From Adiantum capillus-veneris (taxonomy: Eukaryota; Streptophyta; Polypodiopsida; Polypodiales; Pteridaceae), in contig CM043955.1 of NCBI GenBank assembly GCA_014529385.2, forward strand, positions 152,508,140 through 152,572,139: DNA of 64,000 nucleotides, given 5' to 3'. The notes beneath the pieces were generated by a model, which saw only the letters and a program-made list of their open reading frames with translations, was not told the DNA's origin and did not search any database. A program made the position numbers and the translations under genes. Shown here piece by piece: positions 21,480 through 33,369 of the stretch (within the stretch, counting starts at the first letter, position 1; each line of letters opens with the position of its first letter).

Positions 21480-22098
21480 CACGATATACGTGGTTCACCC
21501 AATGTGGGCTATGTCCACAGGAAAGCAGCCACTCAATGGCTTTAGTACTTCAAAACAAGAAGTAGTTTACAAAGGGATTATACCCTTAATGGAGCTCCCG
21601 CCTTGCTTCACTCTCACCACCTCACACTTACCTTGTTGCATCAACTTCACACTATGAAATGTGTGTAGAAATGGCCTCCTTTTATAGGCCAAAAGGGCTG
21701 CCCTCTCTCATGAGTGGCAGCCATGTGTAGCCGCCCTTGTGTAGATAAGTCCAAATCGGACCCTTCAATCCGCCCATGTGTGGATGCCCTTGAGAAGACA
21801 AGTCCGCTTTTGAATTCGGCCATCGGCCAACCGACCAGTTGTTTTTCGACCACTTTTCAGCCGCCGTCCGGCCATAATATTCCGGCAAAAAGGAATATTC
21901 TGGCGAGGGAAAAAAAAGTCTTGGGGGCCTCCGTCCCCGAGGCCCCTAAAGTTGCCTCTAATTTTTGGCCGTTAAAATTTTGGTTTTTAGCGAGTGATTT
22001 TCTTTCACGCACGATGGCTTCTCCTCATAATGGGGTCCTTACAAATGTGCGCTTTTACCACAGAAAATTACAAGGTAAATCAGGCTCCATACTTAACA
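21364..22098 (-). repeat. Copia 1 3' LTR
   Basis: It starts TGTTGGAAAATAAG on the plus strand and ends CTTAACA. It includes a private (GA)n expansion at 21447-21474 that is shorter and interrupted in the other LTR. A TATA-like TTTTATAGGCC lies near 21679 (plus-strand reading). Confidence 0.93.
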
Positions 22099-22110
22099 AT
22101 CTCCCACTTG
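22099..22110 (-). other. Copia 1 polypurine tract
   Basis: On the minus strand AAGTGGGAGAT precedes the LTR start, the usual plus-strand priming site in plant Copia elements. Confidence 0.85.
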
Positions 22111-22308
22111 GAGACTGATCTCAAAACCAAACCTGTTGACTGCTTTCCATCCTGGCTTCTTATCCTTGAATGCCGATTGAGGATGAGCAAAAGCTCAACT
22201 TCTCCTTGTTGACCACCTTTGTAAACATGTCTGCAAGATTTTCACTTGTATGCACCTTTCCTAGCTTTAGCTGTCCCTCTTCCAAAAGAGTGCGTATGAA
22301 GTGATGTC

Positions 22309-23661
22309 TCACTCAATGTGCTTTGTCCTTGAATGAAAGGCTGAGTGCTTTGCAAGATGGATAGCGCTTTGACTATCACTGTACAAGACACAATTTTCTT
22401 GTTTGAATCCAAGCTCTTCTAAGAATCTGTGAAGCCACATAATTTCTTTGCTTGCCTTCGTCATTGCTACATACTCTGCTTCCGTGGTAGAAAGTGAAAC
22501 CACTTTCTGCAGCTTTGAAGCCCAGCTTACTACTATGCCTCCAATCGTGAACACATAGCCAGTAGTGCTCCTTCCAGTATCTTTGTCACCTGCCATATCT
22601 GCATCAGCATACCCTTCTAGAAAAATATCAGTTCCCCCAAAATACAAAGCATTTGTTGTTGTCCCTTTTAGATACCTAAGTATCCACTTCACAGCTTGCC
22701 AATGCTCTTTACCTGGGTTGTCCATGAACCTACTCACAACTCTCACTGCATGTACAATGTCTAGCTTTGTCCAGACCATAGCATACATTAGAGAACCTAC
22801 CGCTGCAGCATATGGAACTTTAGACATATAGGCTATCTCCTCTTGTGTCTTTGGACACATATCCTTTGTTAGTTTAAAGTGACCAGCCAAAGGTGTAGAA
22901 AGTGGTTTTGCATTTTGCATTGCAAACCTTTCGAGTATCTTCTTGATGTAATCTTCTTGAGATAGATTTATTGTCTTCTTCGTCCTGTCCCTTGATATTT
23001 TCATACCAAGTATCCTCTTTGCAGCACCTAAATCTTTCATTGAAAAATATTTCGACAGCTCCTCTTTTAGGTCTTTGATGTCCTGCATGTTAGCACTGGC
23101 AATCAACATGTCATCAACATAAAACATTAGGATGATGAATTTCCCATCTCCCAAATTCTTCGTGTAGACGTAGTGATCCGAGTTGCATCTTGTGAATCCA
23201 TGATCCAACATCCATCGATCAAACTTCAAGTACCATTGTCTTGATGCTTGCTTTAAACCATACAAGCTCTTCTTTAATCTGCAAAACATTTTCTCCTTAC
23301 CTTTTACTTCATACCCCTTTGGTTGAAGCATGTAGATTTCCTCCTCTAAGTCACCGTGAGGGAATGCCGTATTTACATCCATTTGCTCGAGATTTAGATC
23401 ATGAGCAGCCACAAGGCTTAAGACAAGCCTAATTGAGTTCATTTTTACAAAAGGAGAAAATATTTCATTGAAGTCAATACCTTTCTTTTGAGAAAAACCT
23501 TTTACCACAAGCCTAGACTTGTACCTTTTCTTCCCACCTTCTTCTTCCTTCACCTTGTACACCCATTTGTTTTGAAGTGCCCGCTTACCTTTAGGCAACT
23601 CAACCAATTCCCATGTTTGGTTGTGATGTAGTGAGTCCATCTCCACTTGCATGCTCTTCAT
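22309..23661 (-). pseudogene. pol: Copia 1 reverse transcriptase and RNase H
   Basis: The 450-codon frame begins in the conserved block before the RT (HHNQTWELVELPKGK, LQNKWVYKVK). The RT catalytic site is MFYVDDMLI. RNase H motifs are GYADADMAGD and LSTTEAEYVA; the frame ends at TKHIE, where a frameshift removes the C-terminal residues. A TAA (23665-23667) separates it from the preceding piece in the same frame. Confidence 0.92.
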
Positions 23662-23664
23662 CCA

Positions 23665-24174
23665 TTATTCTTTGGATTCATGTTGCATAGCTTCTTCGTA
23701 TGATTCCGACTCTCCAGAATCTGAGATCAAGAGATGGTTGAAGGAAGGAACAAACCTTTCTGGAGGTCTAGTTTCTCTTGTAGATCTTCGGGGAATAAGT
23801 TGAGGCTCCTCATTTGGTTGACGTTGTTGCACATTGTCACCGTTTGTAGTCCTTGAGTCTTCATCATCCTCAAGCTCCATGTACTCATCACCTGTTTCTT
23901 TTGTTTGATTTCTTTCCAAGTAATCTTTGTACATATTTTTTTCGTTAAAAATTACATCCCTACTCCTTAAGATTTTACCATCTTCAGGATTCCATAGGCG
24001 ATACCCAAAGTCACCTTCTCCATAGCCAATGAAGAAACACTTTTTGGACTTTACATCTAGCTTTGATCTTAGGCTTCTATCTATGTGCAGGAAAGCCTCA
24101 CACCCAAACACTTTGAGAAATGCATAATTCACCGGTTTACTAGTCCATGCCTCTTCTGGAACTCCCCCATCCAA
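23665..24174 (-). pseudogene. pol: Copia 1 integrase C-terminal region
   Basis: The 169-codon piece carries FGCEAFLHI, KKCFFIGYGEG and YRLWNP, the conserved segment between the integrase core and reverse transcriptase of Copia elements. It is followed by an acidic linker ending in RRSTRETRPPERF. It shares its frame with both neighbours; a TGA lies at 24181-24183 and a TAA at 23665-23667. Confidence 0.85.
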
Positions 24175-24180
24175 TGCCGT

Positions 24181-24972
24181 TCAGGGCGACCGATTGATTA
24201 AGTACACAGACGTACTTACAGCTTCCGCCCAAAGCTCAAGCGGTAGGCCAGCATGTAGCCGCATGCTTCGTGTTCGCTCCATGATTGTCCTGTTCATCCT
24301 TTCCGAAATCCCATTTTGTTGAGGTGTCCTTGGGGTTGTCCTTTGCCTCCCAATGCCATTACTAGCACAAAAGATTTCAAAAGCTTGGCTGCAATATTCA
24401 CCTCCATTGTCGGATCTGAGGCATTTAACCTTGGTACCTGTTTCATTCTCCACAAAGGCTTTCCACCTTTGAAATATGGAAAATACATCGGACTTATTCT
24501 TCATGACATAAACCCATGTTTTTCTAGTCGCATCGTCTATGAATGTTACATAGTACAATGAGCCACCAAGTGATGATGTACTTGCAGGATCCCAAACATC
24601 AGAATGAATCAACTCAAGTTTTTTATTTTTTCTTTCATTTCCTAATTTTTGAAATTTCACCCTCTTTTGTTTACCATAAACACAATCTTCACAGAACTGT
24701 AAGTCCACTTCTTTCAAACCTGGTAGAAGCTTCTTTGTTTGAAGGATTTGCATTCCTTTGGCACTCATATGCCCAAGCCGGTAGTGCCACACCGCACTGT
24801 CAATTTTTGTAGTTGTTGCACAAGCTGAAGGTTGCGTGCTAACAGTACACAAGTAAAGTGTACCGACCTTTTCTCCTTTGGAAACCACCAAAGATCCCTT
24901 AGAGATCTTCCACCGTTTGTTTCCGAATGCAATGTTGTGACCTTCATCGTCTAATTGTCCTATAGAGATCAA
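24181..24972 (-). pseudogene. pol: Copia 1 integrase with GAG-pre-integrase domain
   Basis: The zinc-binding segment is HYRLGHMS ... CEDCVYGK. The integrase core has its Asp residues in HSDVWDP and LRSDNGGEY and its Glu in PQQNGISERMNR. The triad is therefore complete. The frame continues upstream through a stop (25024-25026) into the protease piece. Confidence 0.9.
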
Positions 24973-25023
24973 ATTTTTGCGAAGAGAAGGAACATGCCTA
25001 ACATCTTTAAGCTTCCATTCATT

Positions 25024-25239
25024 TCAGTTAGTAGTTTTGACAGAAACTGTACCTTTGCCGACAATCTCACAAGCTTCATCATCTCCCAAGTATACATACC
25101 CAAAATTACCTTTGGTGTAGTCTTGGAAATGTTGCTTGTGTGGTGTCGCATGGAATGAAGCCCCGGAATCTACTATCCAGGAATTAGACACATTTTCTAA
25201 TGAGAGAATTAGAGCATCTTGCTCTACTTTACCTGCCAC
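25024..25239 (-). pseudogene. pro: Copia 1 protease
   Basis: The 71-codon piece contains NSWIVDSGASFH, with the catalytic DSGA of Copia proteases. It ends in a TGA at 25024-25026. It is in frame with integrase and reverse transcriptase. Between it and the gag pieces, a CCHC knuckle (CWNC ... H ... C) is readable at about 25295-25350 in another frame. Confidence 0.85.
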
Positions 25240-25433
25240 ATTGGCCTCCGATGTTGGCTTGTTGTCTTGAGACTCTGTCTCCTTCTTCTTCTTGGACCAA
25301 CAATCCTTCTTGACGTGGCTCTTCTTGCCGCAGTTCCAACATTCAAGAACTGACTTTGTGCGTGACTTGCTTTGCCTTGAGCGATCACGACCCTTTTGGT
25401 TTTTGAACCTCTCCTTAGGCCTTCCTCTTGTTT

Positions 25434-25727
25434 CTACTGATAGTGCAGCACTTGATGATTCCCTGTGCTTCTCTTTTGTATTTCCTCGCTTAGGAGAACA
25501 CCCACAACATCATCAAACTTAAGAGTACTTGTGCCAGAAATAGAATTACTTACAGCCATCACAAAGCTGTCCCAGCTATCCGGTAGAGATGATAGTATAA
25601 GGAGAGCTCGCACTTCGTCATCGAAATTGATTTTCACCGATTGAAGTTGACTTATGTTTGTGTTAAAGTCATTTAGGTGTTCTGCAAAACTGAACCATTC
25701 TCTGCCATCTTTAGATTGAACAAGCAC
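25434..25727 (-). pseudogene. gag: Copia 1 gag, second part
   Basis: The 97-codon piece carries HLNDFNTNISQL and ALLILSSLPDSWDSFV, typical of the Copia Gag (UBN2-type) domain. It overlaps the first gag part in another frame, marking a frameshift near 25700. Confidence 0.85.
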
Positions 25728-26044
25728 TTCATAAGAAATATCTTATTGGATGTCGATGGTTTCTCATAGAAGTCGTCAAGTGACTTCATCAAGTCCTTCG
25801 CGGTCTTCATCTCTAAAACATTGAAGGCCACCGTTGACGCTAAGCTTAACCGGATTGTTCCCAAGGCCTTTCGATCAAGGACAATCCATGCTTCATCTGC
25901 CATCGTTGCGGGCTTCTTTGCAAGACCGCCTAGTGGAAAATAGAGGTCCTTCTGATAGTCTTCAATCTGCATCTTCCAATGTTGGTAGTTTTTGCCATTG
26001 AACTTCTCAATCTTGAGCTTCCCTTCCTCTGCCATAACTCCCAC
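25673..26044 (-). pseudogene. gag: Copia 1 gag, first part
   Basis: The 123-codon frame opens with a short leader, then KFNGKNYQHWKMQIEDYQ and DEAWIVLDRKALGTIRLSL, the start of the Copia Gag domain. The start ATG lies about 40 bp inside the primer-binding site. The frame breaks into the second gag part. Confidence 0.88.
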
Positions 26045-26084
26045 TCAATTCAAGGAATCGATAATTTAGCTACGAGTAAACCTT

Positions 26085-26096
26085 GCTCTGATACCA
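26085..26096 (-). other. Copia 1 primer-binding site, tRNA-Met type
   Basis: On the minus strand TGGTATCAGAGC starts two bases inside the 5' LTR. It complements the 3' end of initiator methionine tRNA, the usual Copia primer. Confidence 0.93.
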
Positions 26097-26098
26097 GT

Positions 26099-26840
26099 TG
26101 CTGGGAAATAAGACGTAGCTAAATAGATAATTGAGTAGATTGCTTAATGGAGAGAGAAAAATTTACATACATGAGATTATAGAGTAGAGAGAGGGAGAGT
26201 ACACACGATATACGTGGTTCACCCAATGTGGGCTACATCCACGGGAAAGCAGCCACTCAATGGATTTAGTACTTCAAAACAAGAAGTAGTTTACAAAGGG
26301 ATTATACCCTTAATAGAGCTCTTGCCTTGCTTCACTCTCACCACCTCACACTTACCTTGTTGCATCAACTTCACACTATGAAATGTGTGTAGAAATGGCC
26401 TCCTTTTATAGGCCAAAAGGGCTGCCCTCTCTCATGAGAGGCAACCATTTGTAGCCGCCCTTGTGTAGATAAGTCCAAATCGGACCCTTCAATCCGCCCA
26501 TGTGTGGCTGCCCTTGAGAAGACAAGTCCGCTTTTGAATTCGGCCACCGGCCACCGGCCATTGACTTCCGACCACTGGCCACCACCGGCCATTGACTACC
26601 GGCCACCGGCCAACCGACCGGTAGTTTTCCGACCACTTTCCGGCCGTCGCCGTCCGGCCATAATATTCCGGCAAAAGGAATATTCCCCTAAAGTTGCCTC
26701 TGATTTTTGGTCGTGAAAATTTTGGTTTTCAACGAGTGATTTTCCTTCATGCACGATGGCTTCTCCTCATAATGGGGGCCTTACAAATGTGCGCTTTTAC
26801 CACAGAAAATTACAAGGTAAATCAGGCTCCATACTTAACA
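26099..26840 (-). repeat. Copia 1 5' LTR
   Basis: It matches 21364-22098 along its length, with extra short repeats of a CGGCCACCGGCCA-type motif around 26540-26620. It ends CTTAACA on the plus strand. Confidence 0.93.
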
Positions 26841-27301
<461 letters not shown>

Positions 27302-27307
<6 letters not shown>

Positions 27308-28291
27308 TATCGTCGTGGGAGGTCAAATATGACCTATGGGACCAAATGAACATGTCACGTGGTGTGAGTGGAGGTCATAAGTGACTCTCGATGCTCAAAA
27401 ATGGCTGAAATGAGTGTCGCAATAGAGAGCCCACATCGTGGTTGGGAGAGGAAGGTATGTAGGGAGAGCTCATGGCTCAATATATGGGGAAAAGAGGACC
27501 TAATGTGGCCAAAAGCTGAGCACTCAAGTAGTGTGTGTTACTCAATCTCTCGCACTTAACGAGGGCATAAGGTGGAAAGTCGATGACACTCCTCGCCAGT
27601 GCCCCAACGTCCTGTCTCGCAGTGTAGAGAATGGGAGCTAAGACGAATGGAGGCAATGGTGCGGATCGCACTCAACGGGATGGGCTCAAGGATATAGGGA
27701 TGGGTTCGGTTACCTCGTTTGGAGAAGAAGAGAGATTTGTAGTTTGGGGCAACGTGTGTGGTGTAATGGCTGAATCGAGAACCTCCGGATTTCTCCCAAG
27801 CCGTGATACATTGGCGTTGTAAGAAGGCCTCATTCACTTGGGAGTCGATCGACGCATCCTTGACAAAGTGACATGCATCCCATCTTCCAAACCATTTCTT
27901 GATGTCAAGCATCCACCCCGAACTTAGTATTTTGCTCTTGCATGTCTTTTGAACCTTTTGACTTGCTTCATATGCGATTCTAGGAAGTCGATGCAAAGGG
28001 CTATGTTGTGTCTTACGCATGTACTCCACAACCCTTTGCATGCCCAAGACCTCAACGGGAAGCGATCCGGACTCAATAAGTAAGAGCATGTAGGGTGTTT
28101 GTGTCTTGACTTGGAGAAAGTTTTGGACATTCTCAAACTCTTTCCAAGTAGACTTCCCGATGATTCCACCCCACACCTCCACTCCATAAAGAAGCACTAG
28201 TGTCACCAATGTGTCAAAGAGGTACTTTTTGAGAGCCCAACACTTGATCTCTCCAGCATTGCACATGTTCTCAAATGCATCATAAGCCCTC

Positions 28292-28294
<3 letters not shown>
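27302..28294 (-). mobile_element. LINE C, 5'-truncated relative of LINE B
   Basis: The fragment covers the post-RT region and the 3' end, and carries the same 3' stem-loop GGTCAAATATGACC (27321-27334). Both ends abut (GA)n tracts: 27216-27301 at the 3' end and 28293-28333 at the truncated 5' end. Confidence 0.9.
27556..28266 (-). pseudogene. LINE C post-RT region
   Basis: The 236-codon frame matches LINE B from the segment CWALKKYLFDTLV to IRLSSHSLHCETG. It keeps LLYGVEVWG and QCITAWEKSGGSRF. It ends in a frame break before the zinc knuckle. It lacks the catalytic YADD because of 5' truncation. Confidence 0.85.

Positions 28295-28333
<39 letters not shown>
28293..28333. repeat. (GA)n microsatellite at the LINE C 5' junction
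   Basis: About 40 bp of GA joined to the truncated 5' end of LINE C. A fold-back element starts four bases after it. Confidence 0.95.
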
Positions 28334-28336
<3 letters not shown>

Positions 28337-28337
28337 T

Positions 28338-28506
28338 AGTGCTCGAAAAAAACCTAGGTTTAGTGTAGTCCCAGCTACAAATTTTGAAATTTACCTCTAA
28401 ATTTTTTATTTGAAGGTAAGAAAACCTTCAAATTTTTTCAATTTACCTCTGTGGTTTCACATGTGTAGGTTTGCCAAGTTTCTGGAAAAAAAAAATTTCG
28501 AGCACT
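28338..28506. mobile_element. MITE-like fold-back element, 169 bp
   Basis: Terminal inverted repeats AGTGCTCGAAA (28338) and TTTCGAGCACT (ending 28506) are perfect over 11 bp. An internal palindrome, ATTTGAAGGT ... ACCTTCAAAT, makes the whole unit fold back on itself. It has no coding capacity. A target duplication is not evident, and I cannot name the superfamily. Confidence 0.55.
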
Positions 28507-28617
28507 GGTGAGGAGGTCTGGCCGGGGAGGGGGGGGTTGTCATTGTTGGAGATGGCCTTCTGCCTTTATGTTGCACAACAACCAAGTGCACAAAATTGCG
28601 GATGCAAGTGCAGCTTG

Positions 28618-28693
<76 letters not shown>

Positions 28694-28768
28694 AGGAGGG
28701 TAGAGAGAGAAAGAATTGAATTGAATTGAAATGTTATGTTAACCTCTTCTAAATGCCATATTGACTTG

Positions 28769-28818
<50 letters not shown>

Positions 28819-28861
28819 ACCACAAAGCAAGCTTGCTTAGACATGGCTGGTGGCAGTGCGT

Positions 28862-28919
<58 letters not shown>

Positions 28920-28930
28920 GGGAGATTAAT
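28507..28930. repeat. Microsatellite cluster with unassigned sequence
   Basis: It holds (GA)n at about 28620-28692 and 28772-28817 and (CT)n at about 28865-28917. The sequence between has no coding features I recognise. Confidence 0.9.
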
Positions 28931-29652
28931 TATAGGTGTAGCTTTTTGGGAGCTGTAAATCCCTACATAGTAGCAAAATCCAATTTGGGAGGCTTTGAGG
29001 AGTAAGTTGAGGGCGAATGCGACTTGCCGACAAGGGGGTAAAGAGGGTCCATGCCGCCGCCGAAGGTGGCGCCGTTTTACTAGTACTATATAAGAAGCAA
29101 CTTAAATTTTTCAACGAAGGAGAGACTCTCCATGTGTCACTCACTCCTTCACTTGATAGAAAACCTTATAAAACCTCTATTCTAAAATGCAAAAGTCAAG
29201 GGTAAAAAGATTTAAAATGCAAAAGTGAATAGTAACATTGAAAGAAATAAAAAAAGTTTTGGGAATGGAAAATCAAAGACTTTCTACTTTACACCAAAGT
29301 AATTGTACCAGTTTAAGTACACATAACAAAGTGAGTTTTGAAAATGTAAACTCAAAAGAATTTCTACTTGACATAAAGTAAATGTTTAAGCTTAAGTGTA
29401 CATAACAAAAGAAAATGACAATTGTTGTGGATATTTTATTGTTTAATGAAAATTTAATTTTTTAAAATAAAATTGGCTTTGTCTTTTCAAAGGGTTTTTT
29501 TAGACCAATATTGATATCTTTTAGAAATTTGTGAAAGTGTATTTTCAGATTTTTTTTTTTGGCCAAACTCACAATAGTGAGTAGATGTATTTAAATCTCA
29601 AAGAAATTACAAAATGGCCTCAAGCTCAAGCCAAGCCTTGAGGTATTGAAGA
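28931..29652. other. AT-rich stretch with no visible gene
   Basis: About 0.7 kb, AT-rich from 29160. A 72-codon minus-strand frame (28926-29144) has no supporting motif. I see no repeats or structure worth naming. Confidence 0.6.
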
Positions 29653-30105
29653 TTACACATTTGTTCTAGATGGGAGGCAGTTGCTTGCCCGGTAGACCAA
29701 GGAGGGCTCGGCATTCTTAACCCTGTATCCCATGTTGAGCCCCCTCAATGTTGTGGCCTGCGGGTGAACAGGGATATCCTTCCAATCCAGGTTGGCAAAG
29801 ACACGCAGGCGCAAATCCTGCAACCAAGTGTCCACCCTGCAAAGAGCTAGCTGCTGTACTAGTGTAAACGGAATGCATTGCAACAAGGAAGCTGTCATGG
29901 TAGCGAAGATACACAGAAGAACAAAGAAATGATGAAGTGGAACCTTGCAAGCACGATGCAAAGAACGGGAGGAGAATATAAGGTATCGACGACATGCACT
30001 AAACCACTCACAAAGAGTCCTCAAAATAGGACGTGCCACGGTGTTGCAATCATCATTGCCCTTTTCCCGCTTTTCAAGATCGCATGCAAAAGAATTCCCA
30101 ATCAT
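29653..30105 (-). CDS. Uncharacterised ORF downstream of the Gypsy 2 integrase
   Basis: A 150-codon frame with several cysteines and a hydrophobic middle (PLHHFFVLLCIFATMTASLL). I recognise no domain. Its place after integrase would fit an accessory region, but if the 3' LTR starts near 30054 it lies mostly in the LTR and is chance. Confidence 0.2.
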   Translation of the reverse strand: MIGNSFACDLEKREKGNDDCNTVARPILRTLCEWFSACRRYLIFSSRSLHRACKVPLHHFFVLLCIFATMTASLLQCIPFTLVQQLALCRVDTWLQDLRLRVFANLDWKDIPVHPQATTLRGLNMGYRVKNAEPSLVYRASNCLPSRTNV

Positions 30106-30180
30106 GATTAAGGTGGCTTCCGGCTCTTGTACCTAAGCAAAGGGGCACTGAATCGAGGTAGGTGAAAAGTAATGGCGTAG

Positions 30181-30462
30181 TCAAAATCCATTCACCGGCA
30201 CAGAAATCACCTCTTTCTGCAAGTCAGCCAAATAAAAAGAAGTGGACTCGCATGCTTTAAAAATCCAGAATGGTCCCGACCACCGTAATTTTAGCTTCCC
30301 GGGCATCTTCCCAAGGTGAGAATTAAATACAAGGACCAACTTCCCCCATAGAAATTGCCGTGCTTTAGGGCAATCTAGCCATTTTTTTCGCCTAGACTGC
30401 AAATCTTGCAACACCGCAAAACTGCGCAACCGCTCTTCATCTAATTCCTGCAAAACATCCAA
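30181..30462 (-). pseudogene. pol: Gypsy 2 integrase C-terminal region
   Basis: The 93-codon piece contains GKLVLVFNSHLGKMPGKL and RWSGPFWI, the C-terminal domain of Gypsy integrase that binds DNA. It overlaps the core piece in a different frame. Confidence 0.8.
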
Positions 30463-30755
30463 ACGATAAATAATAGAATCTTCCGGAGAAGCTTATCTGC
30501 AATCAACATCCGCAAACTCGAAACCACATGCTCCACTGGGGTAATTGCCTCCATACCAAATGCCAACTTGAAAGGAGTCAATCTTGTTGCCACTTTATAT
30601 GCTATCCGATAAGCCCATAATGCGGAAGGAAGTTTCACATCCCAATCCGTTCTATGCATATTCACTAACTTTGTCAGAATACGAACCAATTGCTTATTAG
30701 TTGATTCCACCTGCCCATTCGCCTGAGGGTAATATGGAGAAGATTTCCTATGCAA
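30441..30755 (-). pseudogene. pol: Gypsy 2 integrase core, second half
   Basis: The 104-codon piece starts HRKSSPYYPQANGQVEST, holding the third catalytic residue (Glu), and continues ALWAYRIAYKVAT and FGMEAITPVEH. A stop and shift near 30760 separate it from the first half. Confidence 0.85.
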
Positions 30756-30767
30756 TACAAAGTAAAA

Positions 30768-31643
30768 TCATAGCATTCTCTCCATCACCTTATTCAAGAA
30801 ATGGCTACCCTGATCACTAACTAGCTCAATAGGACAGCCATATCTGGAAAAAACATCCTTATATAAGCACCTAACAATAGAAACCGCAGTATTATCTTTC
30901 AAAGGCCATGCTTCCACCCATTTAGTCGCATAATCCATGGCCGTCAAAATATACTTATTACCAGTGTGAGCTGCTACTGGTTCAAAAGGTCCAATAAAAT
31001 CCAATCCCCATTTTTGAAAAGGCTCCAAAGGCAATACTGGCTGAAAAGGCATTCTGGACATTTTGGTAGGTTGTCCCAACCGCTGACACACATCACACTG
31101 TTGTACAAAGCTTCTCGCATCTTGAAACAATGTAGGCCACCATAATCCTGATTGTAGAACTTTCCTGGCTGTAATCAATGCTGCAAAGTGCCCCCCTGCA
31201 GTGCCGGTATGGACTTCCTCCAGAATAGATCCTTGTTCTTGTGGTAGAACACATCTCAGCAAGACCTCCGCAACCGTGCAATAATACAACTTCCCCATGA
31301 CAATCTCAAAATTCCTGCTTCTAATAGCCATTCGTTTCCTTTGATGACTGGACAAGAATGAAGGCATTTCTCCACTGTCAAGAAAATGAAACATCTTCTC
31401 ATACCAAGTCCATGGAATGATGGGGATCATCCTCGGTTGTTGCGTAACTATAAGATCATCCATAATAGCTCCTATTAAAAAGAGAGACGCATCCGAAAAT
31501 TCATCAGCCACCCCCGTCGATGGCTCACCGGAATCTAGCATGGAAAGGTAATCAACCACCGCATGCTGTGCTCCTGGATGATGTATGACCTTAAAATCAA
31601 ATTCTTGTAACAAGAGCACCCATCCAGCCAATCTTCCTGTCAA
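30768..31643 (-). pseudogene. pol: Gypsy 2 RNase H end and integrase first half
   Basis: The 291-codon frame holds the end of RNase H (LLLQEFDFKVIHHPGAQHAV). It then has the integrase zinc site H-H-C-C (EEVHTGTAGGHF ... CDVC) and two catalytic Asp residues (GLDFIGPF and VSDQGSHF). It is the best preserved part of the element. Confidence 0.9.
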
Positions 31644-32267
31644 ATTCTATTGGCACATCAGATATAGAAGAGCCGAATGATCCACATGAAAGAAAAACCG
31701 CCGGCCCAACAGATAATGACGAAAATTTTTCACTAAATAAATCATCCCTAACATTCTCTTTCTTCCACTATATAATTCATTTTTGTGAATGATAATCTTC
31801 TGCTAGCGTAATAGACAGGTCAAAACCACCCTTGAATTTGTTCCTCCATCAGCACACTGCCAATGGCCCGGTCAAAAGCATCCACAAATACATGAAAATC
31901 TTGGCCCCAATTCAGAGGGATCATAATTGGAGCTTTGGACAGCTGAATTTTTAATCTCCGAAAAGCCATATCACATTCCTGCGTTCATTCAAAAACTTTT
32001 AGCATGCGCTACCTAATTAATAGGGATTACCAAATGCGCGACGTCAAACCTTAAATGCCTCCCATGCCAACGAGCTTGGCCCACAAATACTTGACACTAT
32101 TTTGAATTCACCGACGGAGGTGCTTCCATAATTGCGGCTATTTTATTTGGATCCACGAAAATACCATCCTCAGAGATTATATGACCCAATAACCTCCCAG
32201 TTCGAACTGCAAATGCACATTTTAGAGGATTTAGACTGAAATTCACCTCTCGACATTTCATAAAACA
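31644..32267 (-). pseudogene. pol: Gypsy 2 RT connection and RNase H, broken
   Basis: Pieces in several frames read as RNase H: FHVFVDAFDRAIG around 31890, VEERE around 31790 and FFHVDHSALLYL around 31690. Multiple stops and shifts prevent one frame. It links the RT (32268-32792) to the next piece. Confidence 0.7.
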
Positions 32268-32792
32268 TCACCACAATTGCTTCCAATGCTCTAATTGCGC
32301 TCCAAAAACACTGAGATCATCCGAAAAAACTCGCATAAAATCCGTCAAATAGGGACCAAAAATTTGAAACATATCCCTTTGAAAAGTTGAGGGCGCATTC
32401 CTTAATCCGAACCACATTACTTTGCATGCAAAAGCGCCACATGTTGTAATAAAAGTTGTTTTAGGCTGATCACACAACGCCATTTGAATTTGATTATAAC
32501 CACTCAACCCATCCAGAAAAGTATACATCTCATGTCCTACCACATCATCCAAAATAGAATTCAAAAATGGAAGAGGAAAAGGATCCAGAATAGTAGCTGC
32601 ATTCAACTTTCGATAATCCACACAGATGCAAATTTGCTTGTTTTTCTTTGGTACCACCACAATGGGAGAAATCCACTTGGGATTATCAATAGGGGTAATA
32701 AAACCCACCTGCAGGAGACGATCAATTTCCACCTTAACTTGCTTTGCTACATCCGGATTCATCATGTATGAATGCTGCTTCACTGGCACCAC
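32268..32792 (-). pseudogene. pol: Gypsy 2 reverse transcriptase
   Basis: The 174-codon frame has WISPIVVVPKK, VDYRKLNAAT, FLDGLSGYNQI and MWFGLRNAPSTFQR. The catalytic box reads FSDD where FLDD is usual; both Asp residues remain. The frame ends shortly after. Confidence 0.88.
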
Positions 32793-32840
32793 ATCTGGTT
32801 TTAGATTAATTTTGCTGATAAAACTTTGGATTCAATCCTT

Positions 32841-33250
32841 TCATATCTGCATACTCCCATGTGAAACATCCTTAAATTCTGTCAACAAATTAATCAAGTC
32901 TCCTTGAAAACTTGCATCAAGCTGTTTATTAATATAAATGGGATGAGACTCAGCTTGCTCCCCTAGAAAGACCTTCTCTAATTCATCTTCTTTGACCCTT
33001 GTAACTTTTCCCATCTGTGCTTCAAACGCACGTTCTTGCTTAATAATTTTCTCCAATGATTCGGGACTAGGCAAAAATTTTTGTCGCTCCCTGTCTTTGG
33101 TGAAATTCTTGAAACCCCTACAAATTTTCCCTTCGAAATCATAGAAATGTCTGCGAGATATAAAGAAACTAAATCCGGGTTAGCCTTCAGAAATTTCTCC
33201 TCTTCATCCATTTCTAATCCTTCCACCATATTTACTATCTTTGCTATCAC
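32841..33250 (-). pseudogene. Gypsy 2 protease-to-RT linker pieces
   Basis: Two overlapping frames (32978-33250 and 32841-33074) carry acidic and lysine-rich sequence, with EFKDVS just before the RT block. They are the linker that joined protease to reverse transcriptase, separated by a frameshift near 33030. Confidence 0.5.
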
Positions 33251-33369
33251 AGACCATGCTGCCTAAACTGGTTGCCTGCATGTTCCCAACATCACCCAAA
33301 CTTTCCTGCGACCCTTTTAACTGTAAGCATATTTGCCTCCCAATTATGATTTACCCTGGCTTGACGTAA

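Larger units (their letters stand above)
21364..26840 (-). mobile_element. Copia 1: Ty1/Copia LTR retrotransposon
   Basis: The element is bounded by LTRs of 735 and 742 bp, with a tRNA-Met-type primer site and a polypurine tract AAGTGGGAGAT beside the 3' LTR. Its order (gag, protease, integrase, reverse transcriptase, RNase H) is the Copia order. The coding frame carries three in-frame stops plus shifts in gag. The flanks (GCACT left, GGACG right) do not match, so no target duplication remains. A solo LTR of the same family lies at 42518-43265. Confidence 0.93.

Noticed and set aside
21364-26840. Target duplication for Copia 1
   Set aside because: Five-base flanks GCACT and GGACG do not match, so I do not claim one.
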